Positions 53,021-60,953 of a stretch of DNA of 64,000 nucleotides are shown here, piece by piece. A program made the translations under genes and the position numbers. Each line of letters starts with the position of its first letter. Position 1 is the first letter of the stretch. Source of the stretch: Bacillus salipaludis (lineage in GTDB: Bacteria > Bacillota > Bacilli > Bacillales_B > DSM-18226); assembly GCF_004358205.1 (NCBI RefSeq), contig NZ_SMYO01000012.1, positions 1-64,000 on the forward strand. Direction: 5' to 3'. The notes beneath the pieces are model-generated. The model had not been told where the DNA came from. It saw only the letters and a list, made by a program, of their open reading frames with translations, and searched no databases.

Positions 53021-53068
53021 CTAATATATTCCTGATCGAAGTTTCACTTTACGCGAGGAGGTTCGCTC

Positions 53069-54574
53069 ATGTCAGAATCAAGTACTACTAATCTACTTGA
53101 AATGCTTAATATAACAAAAAAATTCCCAGGGGTTATGGCGCTGCAAAATGTTTCCCTAAAAGTAAAAGCGGGATCCGTTCATGCCTTGATGGGCGAAAAT
53201 GGTGCTGGAAAGTCGACGTTGATGAAATGCCTATTTGGGATTTATTCCATGGACGAAGGCAAGATTGTTTTTGACGGAAAAGAAGTAGCGTTTGCGAATT
53301 CCAAGCAAGCCCTCGAAAACGGAGTTTCCATGGTCCACCAAGAGCTCAATCAAGTCCGTCAGCAAAATATCATGGACAATATCTGGCTCGGCCGCTATCC
53401 GAAAAAAGGTATTTTCATTGATGAGAAAAAAATGTATGACGATACTGTCGCTATTTTTAAAAGTCTTGATATTAATCTTGATCCGCGCAGCAAGGTAAGT
53501 ACCTTATCTGTTTCGGAAATGCAAATGGTGGAAATTGCAAAAGCGGTCTCCTATCATTCTAAGATCATTGTAATGGATGAACCAACATCATCCCTGACAG
53601 AGAATGAAGTAAATCATTTGTTTAAAATCATTAAGAAACTGCAAAGTGAAAATGTAGCGATCATTTATATTTCACACAAAATGGAAGAGATTTTAAAAAT
53701 TTCTGATGAAGTAACGATCATGCGAGATGGACAGTACATCGCAACAAAGAGTGCGCAGGACTTAACCACCGACGAAATAATTAAGCTGATGGTTGGACGA
53801 GATCTTTCACAGCGCTTCCCTACAAAAATCAATCAGCCAGGGGAAGTCATCCTAAAGGTGTCCGATTTAACAGCGGAAGCAGAAGGTTCTTTTTCGAATG
53901 TGGATTTTGAACTTCGTAAAGGCGAAATCTTAGGAATTGCCGGTTTAGTGGGTTCGAAACGAACAGAAGTGGTGGAATCGTTATTTGGAATGAGATCACT
54001 AAAATCCGGGACGATTGAAGTGAATGGCAAAGTGGTCCAAAATCCGACCCCGCAGCATGCCATCAAAAATGGTTTTGCCCTTGTTACCGAAGAAAGAAGG
54101 ACAACGGGAATCTATCCAGAGCTGAGTATCAGTTTTAACTCTATCATTTCGAATCTGAAGCAATATAAGACAAATGGATTGTTCTTATCTGATAAAAGGG
54201 TTTTTGATGATACCAAATGGGTGATTGACTCGATGAAAGTAAAGACACCTTCGCAAAAGACCTCCATTGGTAGTTTATCTGGCGGAAATCAGCAGAAGGT
54301 TATCATTGGCCGCTGGTTGTTAACCAAACCCAATATTCTATTATTGGATGAACCAACACGGGGGATTGACGTAGGGGCGAAGTTCGAAATCTATCAATTA
54401 ATCAACCAATTAGCCGCTGAAGGAAAAGGAATCATAATGATTTCATCTGAAATGCCTGAGCTTTTAGGGACTACTGATCGCATTTTAGTCATGAGTAATG
54501 GAAGAGCAGCTGGAATCGTGGAAACGGCCACAACGTCGCAAGAAGAAATCATGCGATTAGCAGCTTTGTATTAG
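53069..54574 (+). CDS. mglA: Galactose ABC importer ATPase MglA
   Basis: A 501-residue ATPase with two fused ABC domains, as in sugar importers of the MglA/RbsA class. Domain 1: [44 protein letters not shown]. Domain 2: degenerate nucleotide loop ([19 protein letters not shown]), but intact [15 protein letters not shown] and [16 protein letters not shown]. This asymmetry is normal for the class. GAGGAGG precedes the ATG. It lies 260 bases after mglB, with the repeat hairpin between, and 12 bases before mglC. Confidence 0.9.
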   Translation: MSESSTTNLLEMLNITKKFPGVMALQNVSLKVKAGSVHALMGENGAGKSTLMKCLFGIYSMDEGKIVFDGKEVAFANSKQALENGVSMVHQELNQVRQQNIMDNIWLGRYPKKGIFIDEKKMYDDTVAIFKSLDINLDPRSKVSTLSVSEMQMVEIAKAVSYHSKIIVMDEPTSSLTENEVNHLFKIIKKLQSENVAIIYISHKMEEILKISDEVTIMRDGQYIATKSAQDLTTDEIIKLMVGRDLSQRFPTKINQPGEVILKVSDLTAEAEGSFSNVDFELRKGEILGIAGLVGSKRTEVVESLFGMRSLKSGTIEVNGKVVQNPTPQHAIKNGFALVTEERRTTGIYPELSISFNSIISNLKQYKTNGLFLSDKRVFDDTKWVIDSMKVKTPSQKTSIGSLSGGNQQKVIIGRWLLTKPNILLLDEPTRGIDVGAKFEIYQLINQLAAEGKGIIMISSEMPELLGTTDRILVMSNGRAAGIVETATTSQEEIMRLAALY

Positions 54575-54586
54575 GAGGAGATGCAA

Positions 54587-55609
54587 ATGAATAATCAAGT
54601 TTCACAAAAAACTACTGTCTCTAAATGGCTCTTTAATAATGTAATCTATGTGTTTTTAATTCTATTAGTCGTGGGAATTGTCATTGCTTCTCCAGACTTT
54701 TTATCCGTTACGAACTTAATCAATATTTTAAGTCAATCATCTTCTCGGATCATTATTGCCCTTGGGATGGCTGGGATTTTGATTACTGCGGGTACAGACT
54801 TGTCGGCTGGACGGATGGTCGGACTTGCGGCAGTTGTGTCTGCATCTCTTTTACAGGCATCTGACTATGCTTATAAAATGTATCCTCATCTTCATGAATT
54901 GCCGCTTTTTGTACCAATTTTAATTGCAATGGCCATCACGGGACTTATTGGAGTGCTAAATGGTGTGATTGTTTCTAAATTCCATGTTCCTCCGTTCATT
55001 GCCACATTAGGGATGATGATTGGAGTTTACGGAATCACTTCCATCTATTTCGACCGCCCTCCGTACGGGGCGCAGCCAATCGGTGGATTAAGTCAAAAAT
55101 TTACGACTTTCGCTCAGCGGGGAATTCCTATTGGACAATACGAGATTCCTTATCTAGTGCTTTATGCGATTATTGTTACGGCTATCATTTGGGTAGTTTG
55201 GAATAAAACGACACTTGGTAAAAACATGTACGCAATCGGTGGGAATCCAGAAGCTGCAAAGGTATCTGGGGTAAACGTTGCGAGAAATATTATTATTATC
55301 TATATGATAGCAGGTATTTTGTACGGTTTCTCTGGAACGCTTGAAGCGGGCCGTGTCGGCAGTGCCACCAACAATACTGGTAATATGTATGAGCTGGATG
55401 CAATCGCAGCCTGCGTTGTCGGCGGGGTATCTTTATCTGGCGGTATCGGAACTGTACCTGGCGTGATCACCGGGGTACTGATTTTCCAAATCATCAACTA
55501 TGGCCTAGCCTTCCTTGGCGTAAGCCCATACATCCAATTCATCGTCAAAGGCGCCATCATCATCGTCGCAGTAGCCTTTGACATGCGCAAACACGCAAAG
55601 AAAAAATAA
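54587..55609 (+). CDS. mglC: Galactose ABC importer permease MglC
   Basis: A 340-residue permease with about ten membrane segments of the BPD_transp_2 family: ILIT AGTDLSAGRMVGLAA region near the first third, VLNGVIVSKFHVPPFIATLGMM, TTLGKNMYAIGGNPEAAKVSGV and CVVGGVSLSGGIGTVPGVI. The DRPPYGAQPIGGLSQKF loop is typical of MglC rather than RbsC. AGGAGGAG fits the ATG at 54587 better than the one at 54581. It is the last gene of mglBAC. Confidence 0.88.
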   Translation: MNNQVSQKTTVSKWLFNNVIYVFLILLVVGIVIASPDFLSVTNLINILSQSSSRIIIALGMAGILITAGTDLSAGRMVGLAAVVSASLLQASDYAYKMYPHLHELPLFVPILIAMAITGLIGVLNGVIVSKFHVPPFIATLGMMIGVYGITSIYFDRPPYGAQPIGGLSQKFTTFAQRGIPIGQYEIPYLVLYAIIVTAIIWVVWNKTTLGKNMYAIGGNPEAAKVSGVNVARNIIIIYMIAGILYGFSGTLEAGRVGSATNNTGNMYELDAIAACVVGGVSLSGGIGTVPGVITGVLIFQIINYGLAFLGVSPYIQFIVKGAIIIVAVAFDMRKHAKKK

Positions 55610-55625
55610 GGCGATGCCTAAGACG

Positions 55626-55678
55626 GTGCCTGACACCGTTCGTGGACTTTTACCTTGATTTGTCCACGTGTGACGGAC
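55626..55678 (+). repeat. 53-bp dispersed element, copy 9 (variant)
   Basis: Starts GTGCCTGACACCGTTCGTGG, where the first block is partly flipped, and ends TGTGACGGAC; the left stem arm is changed to GGACTTT. It is the most diverged copy, 17 bases after the mglC stop. Confidence 0.75.
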
Positions 55679-55708
55679 GCTTCTGAATCGAATACTAAAT
55701 TGATCACA

Positions 55709-55751
55709 AAGTCTGGTTCTTGGTTGAGAGCTGGGCTTTTTTTATTTTTTT
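55709..55751 (+). terminator. Terminator after mglBAC
   Basis: AAGTCTGGTTCT pairs with AGAGCTGGGCTT, twelve pairs including several G-U, with a long T-rich tail. Confidence 0.65.
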
Positions 55752-55787
55752 TCGAATCCCCCTTTTCTTTTGGTAGTAGATGGAATA

Positions 55788-55826
55788 TAATACAACTGTA
55801 TTACGAATAATAGTACACTTAGTACA
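55788..55826. promoter_or_regulatory. Operator/promoter of the ytrA-like operon
   Basis: TAATACA-AC-TGTATTA (55788-55803) is a perfect palindrome overlapping a TATAAT (55786-55791). AGTAC-ACTTA-GTACA follows at 55812-55826. Both are likely binding sites for the GntR-type regulator encoded 15 bases later, giving autorepression. Confidence 0.6.
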
Positions 55827-55840
55827 GATGGGGGGTCTTT

Positions 55841-56230
55841 ATGTTTGAGCTTGATATTCGAAGCCGTAAGCCCATTTATGAACAGCTTGTCGACAAAATG
55901 AAGGAATTGATTATGAATGAGGTGGTCAAAGCGGATGAGCAGCTGCCTTCGGTCCGGGCGCTTGCCACTGAACTATCCATCAATCCCAATACCATCCAGA
56001 AGGCTTATAGGGAACTTGAGACCCAAGGATTTATCTACTCCATAAAAGGCAAAGGCAGCTTTGTCAGTCCGAACAACCAGGTGAAGGACAATGAGAAAAT
56101 CACTGAGGTTAAAAAGGAGCTAGAGAAGCTAATTATAGAGGCACTATACCTGGGAATCCAAGCTAGAGAAATCATCGAATTAATCGAAGATTTAGACGCT
56201 TCAAAAGGGGGAGGCGAAAGCAATGATTGA
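55841..56230 (+). CDS. GntR-family regulator, YtrA subfamily
   Basis: A 129-residue short GntR protein: winged helix RKPIYEQLVDKMKELIMNEV, QLPSVRALATELSINPNTIQKAYRELETQGFIYSIKGKGSFV, and a brief dimerisation tail, with no large effector domain. This is the YtrA subfamily, repressors of adjacent ABC transporter operons, often induced by cell-wall-active peptides. GGGGGG precedes the ATG. It overlaps the ATPase gene by 8 bases. Confidence 0.85.
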   Translation: MFELDIRSRKPIYEQLVDKMKELIMNEVVKADEQLPSVRALATELSINPNTIQKAYRELETQGFIYSIKGKGSFVSPNNQVKDNEKITEVKKELEKLIIEALYLGIQAREIIELIEDLDASKGGGESND

Positions 56231-57122
56231 AATGAACAATGTCAGCAAAACATTTGATTGCTTTAAAGCTGTAGACCAAGTAAATCTTTCCATCCAAAAA
56301 GGATCGATTTACGGATTAATCGGTTCTAATGGGGCAGGGAAAACAACCTTAATCAAGCTGCTTGCTGGTATTTACCGCCAAGAGTCAGGCGAAATCACGG
56401 TGGAGGGTCAACCAGTATTTGAAAACATCAGCCTGAAACAGAAGGTTTTTTACATACCAGATCAGCCGTATTTTTTATCCCATTATACAACCAAGCAAAT
56501 GGCCCGTTTTTATAAAAACATCTATCCAACCTGGAGTGAGGAGCGTTTTCATAAACTGGCTGAGCTGTTTGAAGTCAACCTATCGAAAAAAATCCACACG
56601 TTTTCAAAAGGCTGGCAAAGACAAATTGCTTTCATCCTTGCTCTTTCTTCAAATCCTGAAATTCTTATTCTAGATGAACCAATGGATGGACTGGATCCAG
56701 TTGTGAGGAAAAAAGTGAAGAATCTGCTCATCAATGATGTGGCGGAACGGGAAATGACGATTCTTATTTCATCTCATAATCTCCGTGAGATTGAGGATAT
56801 TTGCGATCATATTGGCATCATCCATAAGGGAAAGCTCATCATACAAAAAGAACTGGATGATTTAAAAGCCAATGTTCAAAAAGTTCAGGTTGCGTATAAG
56901 GATGGACTTCCAAAACATTTGCTGAAAAATTTGGACCTACTCCATCAAGAAAAACGGGGCAGTATCTACTTGTTCATTATTAGAGGCGACGAGGATCAAA
57001 TTGCAAAACAAATCCGCCAGACGAATCCGGTCATTTTTGACTTGCTGCCGCTCACTCTCGAAGAAATCTTTATTTACGAAATGGGGGATATCGGCTATGC
57101 CATCAAAAATGTCATTGTTTAA
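56223..57122 (+). CDS. ABC transporter ATPase (YtrB-like)
   Basis: A 299-residue single ABC domain: GSNGAGKTTLIKLLAG (Walker A), a SKGWQRQIAFILALS signature lacking the usual LSGGQ order (as in the YtrB group), ILILDEPMDGLDPV (Walker B), ISSHNLREIEDICD, and a C-terminal domain of about 80 residues. GGGGGAGG before the ATG lies within the end of the GntR gene. It powers the permease encoded next, overlapping by 26 bases. It is probably an exporter or sensor for envelope-active compounds. Confidence 0.85.
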   Translation: MIEMNNVSKTFDCFKAVDQVNLSIQKGSIYGLIGSNGAGKTTLIKLLAGIYRQESGEITVEGQPVFENISLKQKVFYIPDQPYFLSHYTTKQMARFYKNIYPTWSEERFHKLAELFEVNLSKKIHTFSKGWQRQIAFILALSSNPEILILDEPMDGLDPVVRKKVKNLLINDVAEREMTILISSHNLREIEDICDHIGIIHKGKLIIQKELDDLKANVQKVQVAYKDGLPKHLLKNLDLLHQEKRGSIYLFIIRGDEDQIAKQIRQTNPVIFDLLPLTLEEIFIYEMGDIGYAIKNVIV

Positions 57123-59070
57123 TAGAGAACTAATCATGCAGATTGGCAGGGGTACGGGCTGGATTTCCATCGTTTATTTTTTTGGACTGTTGTTTGCGCT
57201 GCCACTGCAGCTGATCATGAGGTATTCTTCGGAAGAAAATAGAGCCTTTTACACGAAGCCTGAAAACCTTTTTCAATTTTATTATGATATTCAAATTACC
57301 TTAATGATTACAGTTCCTGTTTTGCTGGCGGTGTTTTTATTCCGTTTTTTACATGTAAAACAGGCTTCAGACCTGATGCATAGTATTCCGCTTAAAAGGG
57401 ATAAAATTTTCCATCACTATGCGCTCACGGGAATCATCCTTTTGGTTTTACCGGTTGCGATTACAACGATTTTGCTATTAATCATTCGGATCAACCTTGA
57501 TATTACGGCGATTTATAGCAAAACCGATATTTTTATTTGGGCAGGAACCACGATTTTATTTGACCTGCTGTTTTTTATAGCTGGTGTGTTTATTGCAATG
57601 ATGACTGGATTATCGGTAGTTCAGGCTGTGTTAACCTATATTTTTGTCCTGTTTCCAGTGGGAATAACAATATTGGTTTGCTCTAATTTAAAAATATTAT
57701 TATATGGTTTTCCAAGCGATTATCTTTTGAATAGGGACTTGGAAAAGATGTCACCGATTACGACGGCGATCACCCTTAATAATGCCGATTTAAAATGGGA
57801 GTATGTTGTTATTTATTTGCTTTTATCGGTGGTCCTTTATGGCCTTTCATTGTTTTTTTATAAAAAAAGAAAATTGGAAACAGTTACCGAAGCAATTGCG
57901 ATTGTCCGTTTACGTTCAGTTTTTAAATATGGTGTGACGATTTGCGTCATGTTCCTTGGCGGAGTGTATTTCAGTGAAGTACAAAATGCTAACACCGGCT
58001 GGATTATCTTTGGATATGTGATTGGAGCAGTAATCGGCTATTTTATTGCGGAAATGGTTCTGCAAAAAACATGGCGCGTTTTCAGCCTTAGACGATTAAA
58101 GGGTTTGGTTGTATTTTCAGCCATATCGGCAGTGCTAATCCTAGGTGTTAAGACACTAGGAGTTTATGAAAAACGGGTACCGAACCAAACGGAAATCCAA
58201 AACGTTTTAATTACGGATAACCCATATCTTTTCATGAGTCAATATTCATCAACTGAAAAATTTCGGGTACCTGAACCATTGAAAGAAGAAGCAAATATTG
58301 AGTCGGTGCGAAAGCTCCATAAGCAAATTATTGCGAATGAGAAGCTAAATAAGGGGCATATTTCTGAACAGACCCAGGATTTATTTTTACGATATAAATT
58401 GAAAAACGGAAGATATGTAACTCGAGAATACAGGGTGGATAAGCGTCTTTACGCGGATCTATTCAAAACAATTAACGATTCGAAAGAATATAAACTTGCG
58501 ACGAACGAGATTTTTAAAATCAATGTGAATCAAATCAGATCGATTCGTATTAGTACGAATGGGCCGGTTGGCAAAGAAGCCGCTTTTGCTGATCCAATTG
58601 AAATAAAAGAGGCTATTTCGATCTTAAAGTCCGATATTTTAGCAGAATCCTATGAGGACAATCTTTATTACCAGGATCGGGGTTCTGGGATTGAAGTGGA
58701 TATGGGAAAAAACAGAAATATCTATTTCACTTTGAGACCGTCCTTTGTTAATTTTACAGAGTGGTTAACGAAAAAGAAACAGCTGGAAAGGGTGACAATT
58801 ACGAACAAGGATATTTCAAAAATCCTGGTCGTAAAGAAGGATTACTCTCATGCATTCGAAACAGAGGAACCAATTGAAAAGCTGGAAAAGGATAATAATT
58901 CACTAAAAAGTACAAATAAGCAAGAAATTGAACTTGCGCTGCAAAGAGCGGGGAGTCATCCTCAAAAAGATTATACTGTTGTTTTTTACTATAAGAAGGG
59001 TAACTATAAAGAGGTTTTATTTTTCGATGAAGCACATGCGCCGGATTTTGTAAAAGAACATTTCAAATAA
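57097..59070 (+). CDS. Large ABC permease, DUF6449/YtrC-D-like
   Basis: A 657-residue membrane protein: about ten helices between residues 15 and 390 (ISIVYFFGLLFALPLQLIM, VPVLLAVFLFRFLHVK, GIILLVLPVAITTILLLII and others), then a roughly 260-residue hydrophilic domain likely outside or facing the membrane. DLMHSIPLKRDKIFHHYALTG is typical of Bacillus permeases of this type. The frame opens at 57001, but GGGGGATATCGG suggests the ATG at 57097. The long soluble tail may sense ligand. It is followed 31 bases later by an ECF sigma gene. Confidence 0.75.
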   Translation: MPSKMSLFNRELIMQIGRGTGWISIVYFFGLLFALPLQLIMRYSSEENRAFYTKPENLFQFYYDIQITLMITVPVLLAVFLFRFLHVKQASDLMHSIPLKRDKIFHHYALTGIILLVLPVAITTILLLIIRINLDITAIYSKTDIFIWAGTTILFDLLFFIAGVFIAMMTGLSVVQAVLTYIFVLFPVGITILVCSNLKILLYGFPSDYLLNRDLEKMSPITTAITLNNADLKWEYVVIYLLLSVVLYGLSLFFYKKRKLETVTEAIAIVRLRSVFKYGVTICVMFLGGVYFSEVQNANTGWIIFGYVIGAVIGYFIAEMVLQKTWRVFSLRRLKGLVVFSAISAVLILGVKTLGVYEKRVPNQTEIQNVLITDNPYLFMSQYSSTEKFRVPEPLKEEANIESVRKLHKQIIANEKLNKGHISEQTQDLFLRYKLKNGRYVTREYRVDKRLYADLFKTINDSKEYKLATNEIFKINVNQIRSIRISTNGPVGKEAAFADPIEIKEAISILKSDILAESYEDNLYYQDRGSGIEVDMGKNRNIYFTLRPSFVNFTEWLTKKKQLERVTITNKDISKILVVKKDYSHAFETEEPIEKLEKDNNSLKSTNKQEIELALQRAGSHPQKDYTVVFYYKKGNYKEVLFFDEAHAPDFVKEHFK

Positions 59071-59101
59071 TGGTGTTTTTTCTTATAAAGGAGGTGGAGT
59101 C

Positions 59102-59623
59102 ATGGGCTCCATTGATTTTAATCAAATATTTAGAGAATATTCACAGCGCCTACACTATATTGCTTATTCCTACGCCAAGGATCGATTTCTCGCGGAGGAT
59201 ATCGTTCAGGAAGCCTTATTGAAAGCCTATAAGAAACTGGATACAGTAGAAGATTCAAATAAATTGGGTGCCTGGTTGTCCGCCATTACAGCCAGGACCG
59301 CGATTGATTTTTTACGAATGGAAAAAAGAAAAAACTGGATGCTCGTAGACCCTGCGATCATAGAACCGATCATCGGACTGGAACGGTCCGGGGAAAATCT
59401 CGAAGAAGAGGTTGGAGTCCGTCTTTTTAAGGAAGAGGTAAACGAGACGATGGGGTGTCTATCAAAGGAATTTCAGGAGGTGCTGATCCTGAAAATCCAT
59501 TATGGTTTAAAAGAAAATGAGATTGCCAGTCTGTTAAATCTTAAAATAGCAACTGTTAAGACCCGTCTGTATCGGGCTCGAAAACAGCTGAAGCATGTAT
59601 ACACTGAAAAAGTATCAGCTTGA
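59102..59623 (+). CDS. ECF-type RNA polymerase sigma factor
   Basis: A 173-residue group IV sigma factor: region 2 (LHYIAYSYAKDRFLAEDIVQEALLKAYKKLD, ITARTAIDFLRMEKR) and region 4 (LSKEFQEVLILKIHYGLKENEIASLLNLKIATVKTRLYRARKQL). AAAGGAGGTGG precedes the ATG. No anti-sigma gene follows: a terminator comes next, then a gene on the other strand. Being 31 bases after the permease gene, it is likely co-transcribed with the ABC operon and may be activated by that transporter or by level alone. Confidence 0.88.
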   Translation: MGSIDFNQIFREYSQRLHYIAYSYAKDRFLAEDIVQEALLKAYKKLDTVEDSNKLGAWLSAITARTAIDFLRMEKRKNWMLVDPAIIEPIIGLERSGENLEEEVGVRLFKEEVNETMGCLSKEFQEVLILKIHYGLKENEIASLLNLKIATVKTRLYRARKQLKHVYTEKVSA

Positions 59624-59636
59624 TCTGTGGAAACCT

Positions 59637-59676
59637 GATCCTGCCACTCTTATTAGGAGGGCAGGATCGTTTTTTT
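59637..59676 (+). terminator. Terminator after the ECF sigma gene
   Basis: GATCCTGCC (59637-59645) pairs with GGCAGGATC (59660-59668), followed by GTTTTTTT. Confidence 0.85.
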
Positions 59677-60490
59677 AATGAGAAAAATATTTTTTTAGAA
59701 GATTACGAGTTTCCTCGAGTAATACCGCTTTTTCATCCGGGTGAACCCCCTCTATTAACCGGGCAGCCATGACTGGAATTGTCCATTTTTCTAGTTCTTC
59801 CATGTTCAGCGATTGCTGTTTCCCGTATTCCTCAAGATAATAGGTACAAAATCTGTTTCGAACTCGCTTGAGTGAAGCTCTTACAAAAGCTGGCATGTTT
59901 TTTGGCAAATAGGCATGTTTTAAAATGATATAAGTTCGCGCAATATCTCCTATAGGGTTGCCGCAGGTTGCAGTCATCCAATCAATTACTTTAACTTGAT
60001 TCTCGGAGACGAGTAAATTGTCGGGATGAAAGTCGCCATGGCAGACTTGATTACCTTCAGGCAGTTCTTGCAAAAAATCACAAATAGTGTGCTTTTCTTC
60101 AGTGGTTAATAAATCGGTGTATTGAATATTTCCGGTGAGGTGAGCCATTTGTTTCGGAAGGGCTGCGCCATCTTTTTCATGAATTTGCTGGTGTAATTGT
60201 GAAAAAAGTTTTGCCTTGTCCCGTATTGCAAAGGGATTCCTTGTAAGCTGTTTTGTCAGACTATTGCCATTAACTTTTTCATAGATAATTGCCTTCGTAC
60301 CATCTATTTCTGTTTTCCCTTTTACAAGAGGGGAAGGCAGCTTTAAACCTTGAATCAGCAGATTAGATTGATATTCTTCATCTACTAGACTTTCTGGAAT
60401 CCGCTGATCAAAAAGTTTGATGACCTCATTTTCTCCCCATTCATACACTTCCGCTGTGTTTCCACGCCCAATCAATTTTCCTAGTGTCAT
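59675..60490 (-). CDS. Aminoglycoside phosphotransferase (APH)-family kinase-like protein
   Basis: A 271-residue protein with the small-molecule kinase fold: LIGRGNTAEVYEWGENEVIKLF (nucleotide loop and lysine), VCHGDFHPDNLLVSENQVKVIDW (catalytic loop with H-G-D-x-x-x-x-N, and the metal-binding aspartate). Family members phosphorylate antibiotics, choline, sugars or nucleosides. The substrate here is unknown and resistance should not be assumed. It is monocistronic and convergent with the ECF sigma gene. Confidence 0.82.
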   Translation of the reverse strand: MTLGKLIGRGNTAEVYEWGENEVIKLFDQRIPESLVDEEYQSNLLIQGLKLPSPLVKGKTEIDGTKAIIYEKVNGNSLTKQLTRNPFAIRDKAKLFSQLHQQIHEKDGAALPKQMAHLTGNIQYTDLLTTEEKHTICDFLQELPEGNQVCHGDFHPDNLLVSENQVKVIDWMTATCGNPIGDIARTYIILKHAYLPKNMPAFVRASLKRVRNRFCTYYLEEYGKQQSLNMEELEKWTIPVMAARLIEGVHPDEKAVLLEETRNLLKKYFSH

Positions 60491-60614
60491 GGATTATCAC
60501 CTATTTTTTTAGATAAATATTACCAATATATAGAAGTGAAAACAATTAAACTTGAAAAAATAATTCTATTACTATATATTGATTTTAGTGAGAAATAAAA
60601 CATCTACATATTGT

Positions 60615-60800
60615 GTTAGCCTTGAATTAGGATGCCATACGGCTTAAAAGGGAATCTGGTGAGAATCCAGAGCTGCCCCCGCAACTGTAAATGCAGACGA
60701 AATGAGCGATGACCACTGTATAAGTTTCTTGTGAAAATAGGTGCTTATACGGGAAGGGCTCAAAGTAGGGAGAAGCATGAGTCAGGAGACCTGTCCTAAT
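60615..60800 (+). ncRNA. Adenosylcobalamin (B12) riboswitch aptamer
   Basis: The cobalamin aptamer signature is clear: AAAAGGGAATCTGGTGAGAA at about 60646-60665, then GCTGCCCCCGCAACTGTAA (60672-60690), and the B12 box AGTCAGGAGACCTG near 60780-60793. Intervening arms (TATAAG/CTTATA and others) pair as expected. It precedes class I ribonucleotide reductase genes, a known placement in bacteria that also have a B12-dependent class II reductase. Confidence 0.92.
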
Positions 60801-60936
60801 TTGAGATGTTTCACTTCCTCGGGGATTGGGAGCTGGAACGGTGGCAAATTAGGTCAAGGAAGAAAGTCGTGCCTTGAATCCTCATTTCTGTTGTCGTTTC
60901 ATCTGCTCGAATCCGCCCCGAGCGGATTTTTTTATT
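60801..60936 (+). terminator. Riboswitch expression platform and terminator
   Basis: CCTAATTT (60795-60802) can pair with AAATTAGG (60846-60853). AATCCGC (60910-60916) pairs with GCGGATT (60922-60928) followed by a T run, ending 18 bases before the nrdA ATG. GCTCG (60905-60909) and CGAGC (60919-60923) form a competing hairpin, so on and off folds are both visible. Cobalamin presumably favours termination. Confidence 0.75.
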
Positions 60937-60953
60937 TTAGGAGGAGTTTTTAA

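Noticed and set aside
59675..60490. Calling the APH-family gene an aminoglycoside resistance gene
   Set aside because: Only general kinase motifs are visible; the family includes choline, sugar and other small-molecule kinases, and nothing in context points to antibiotics.
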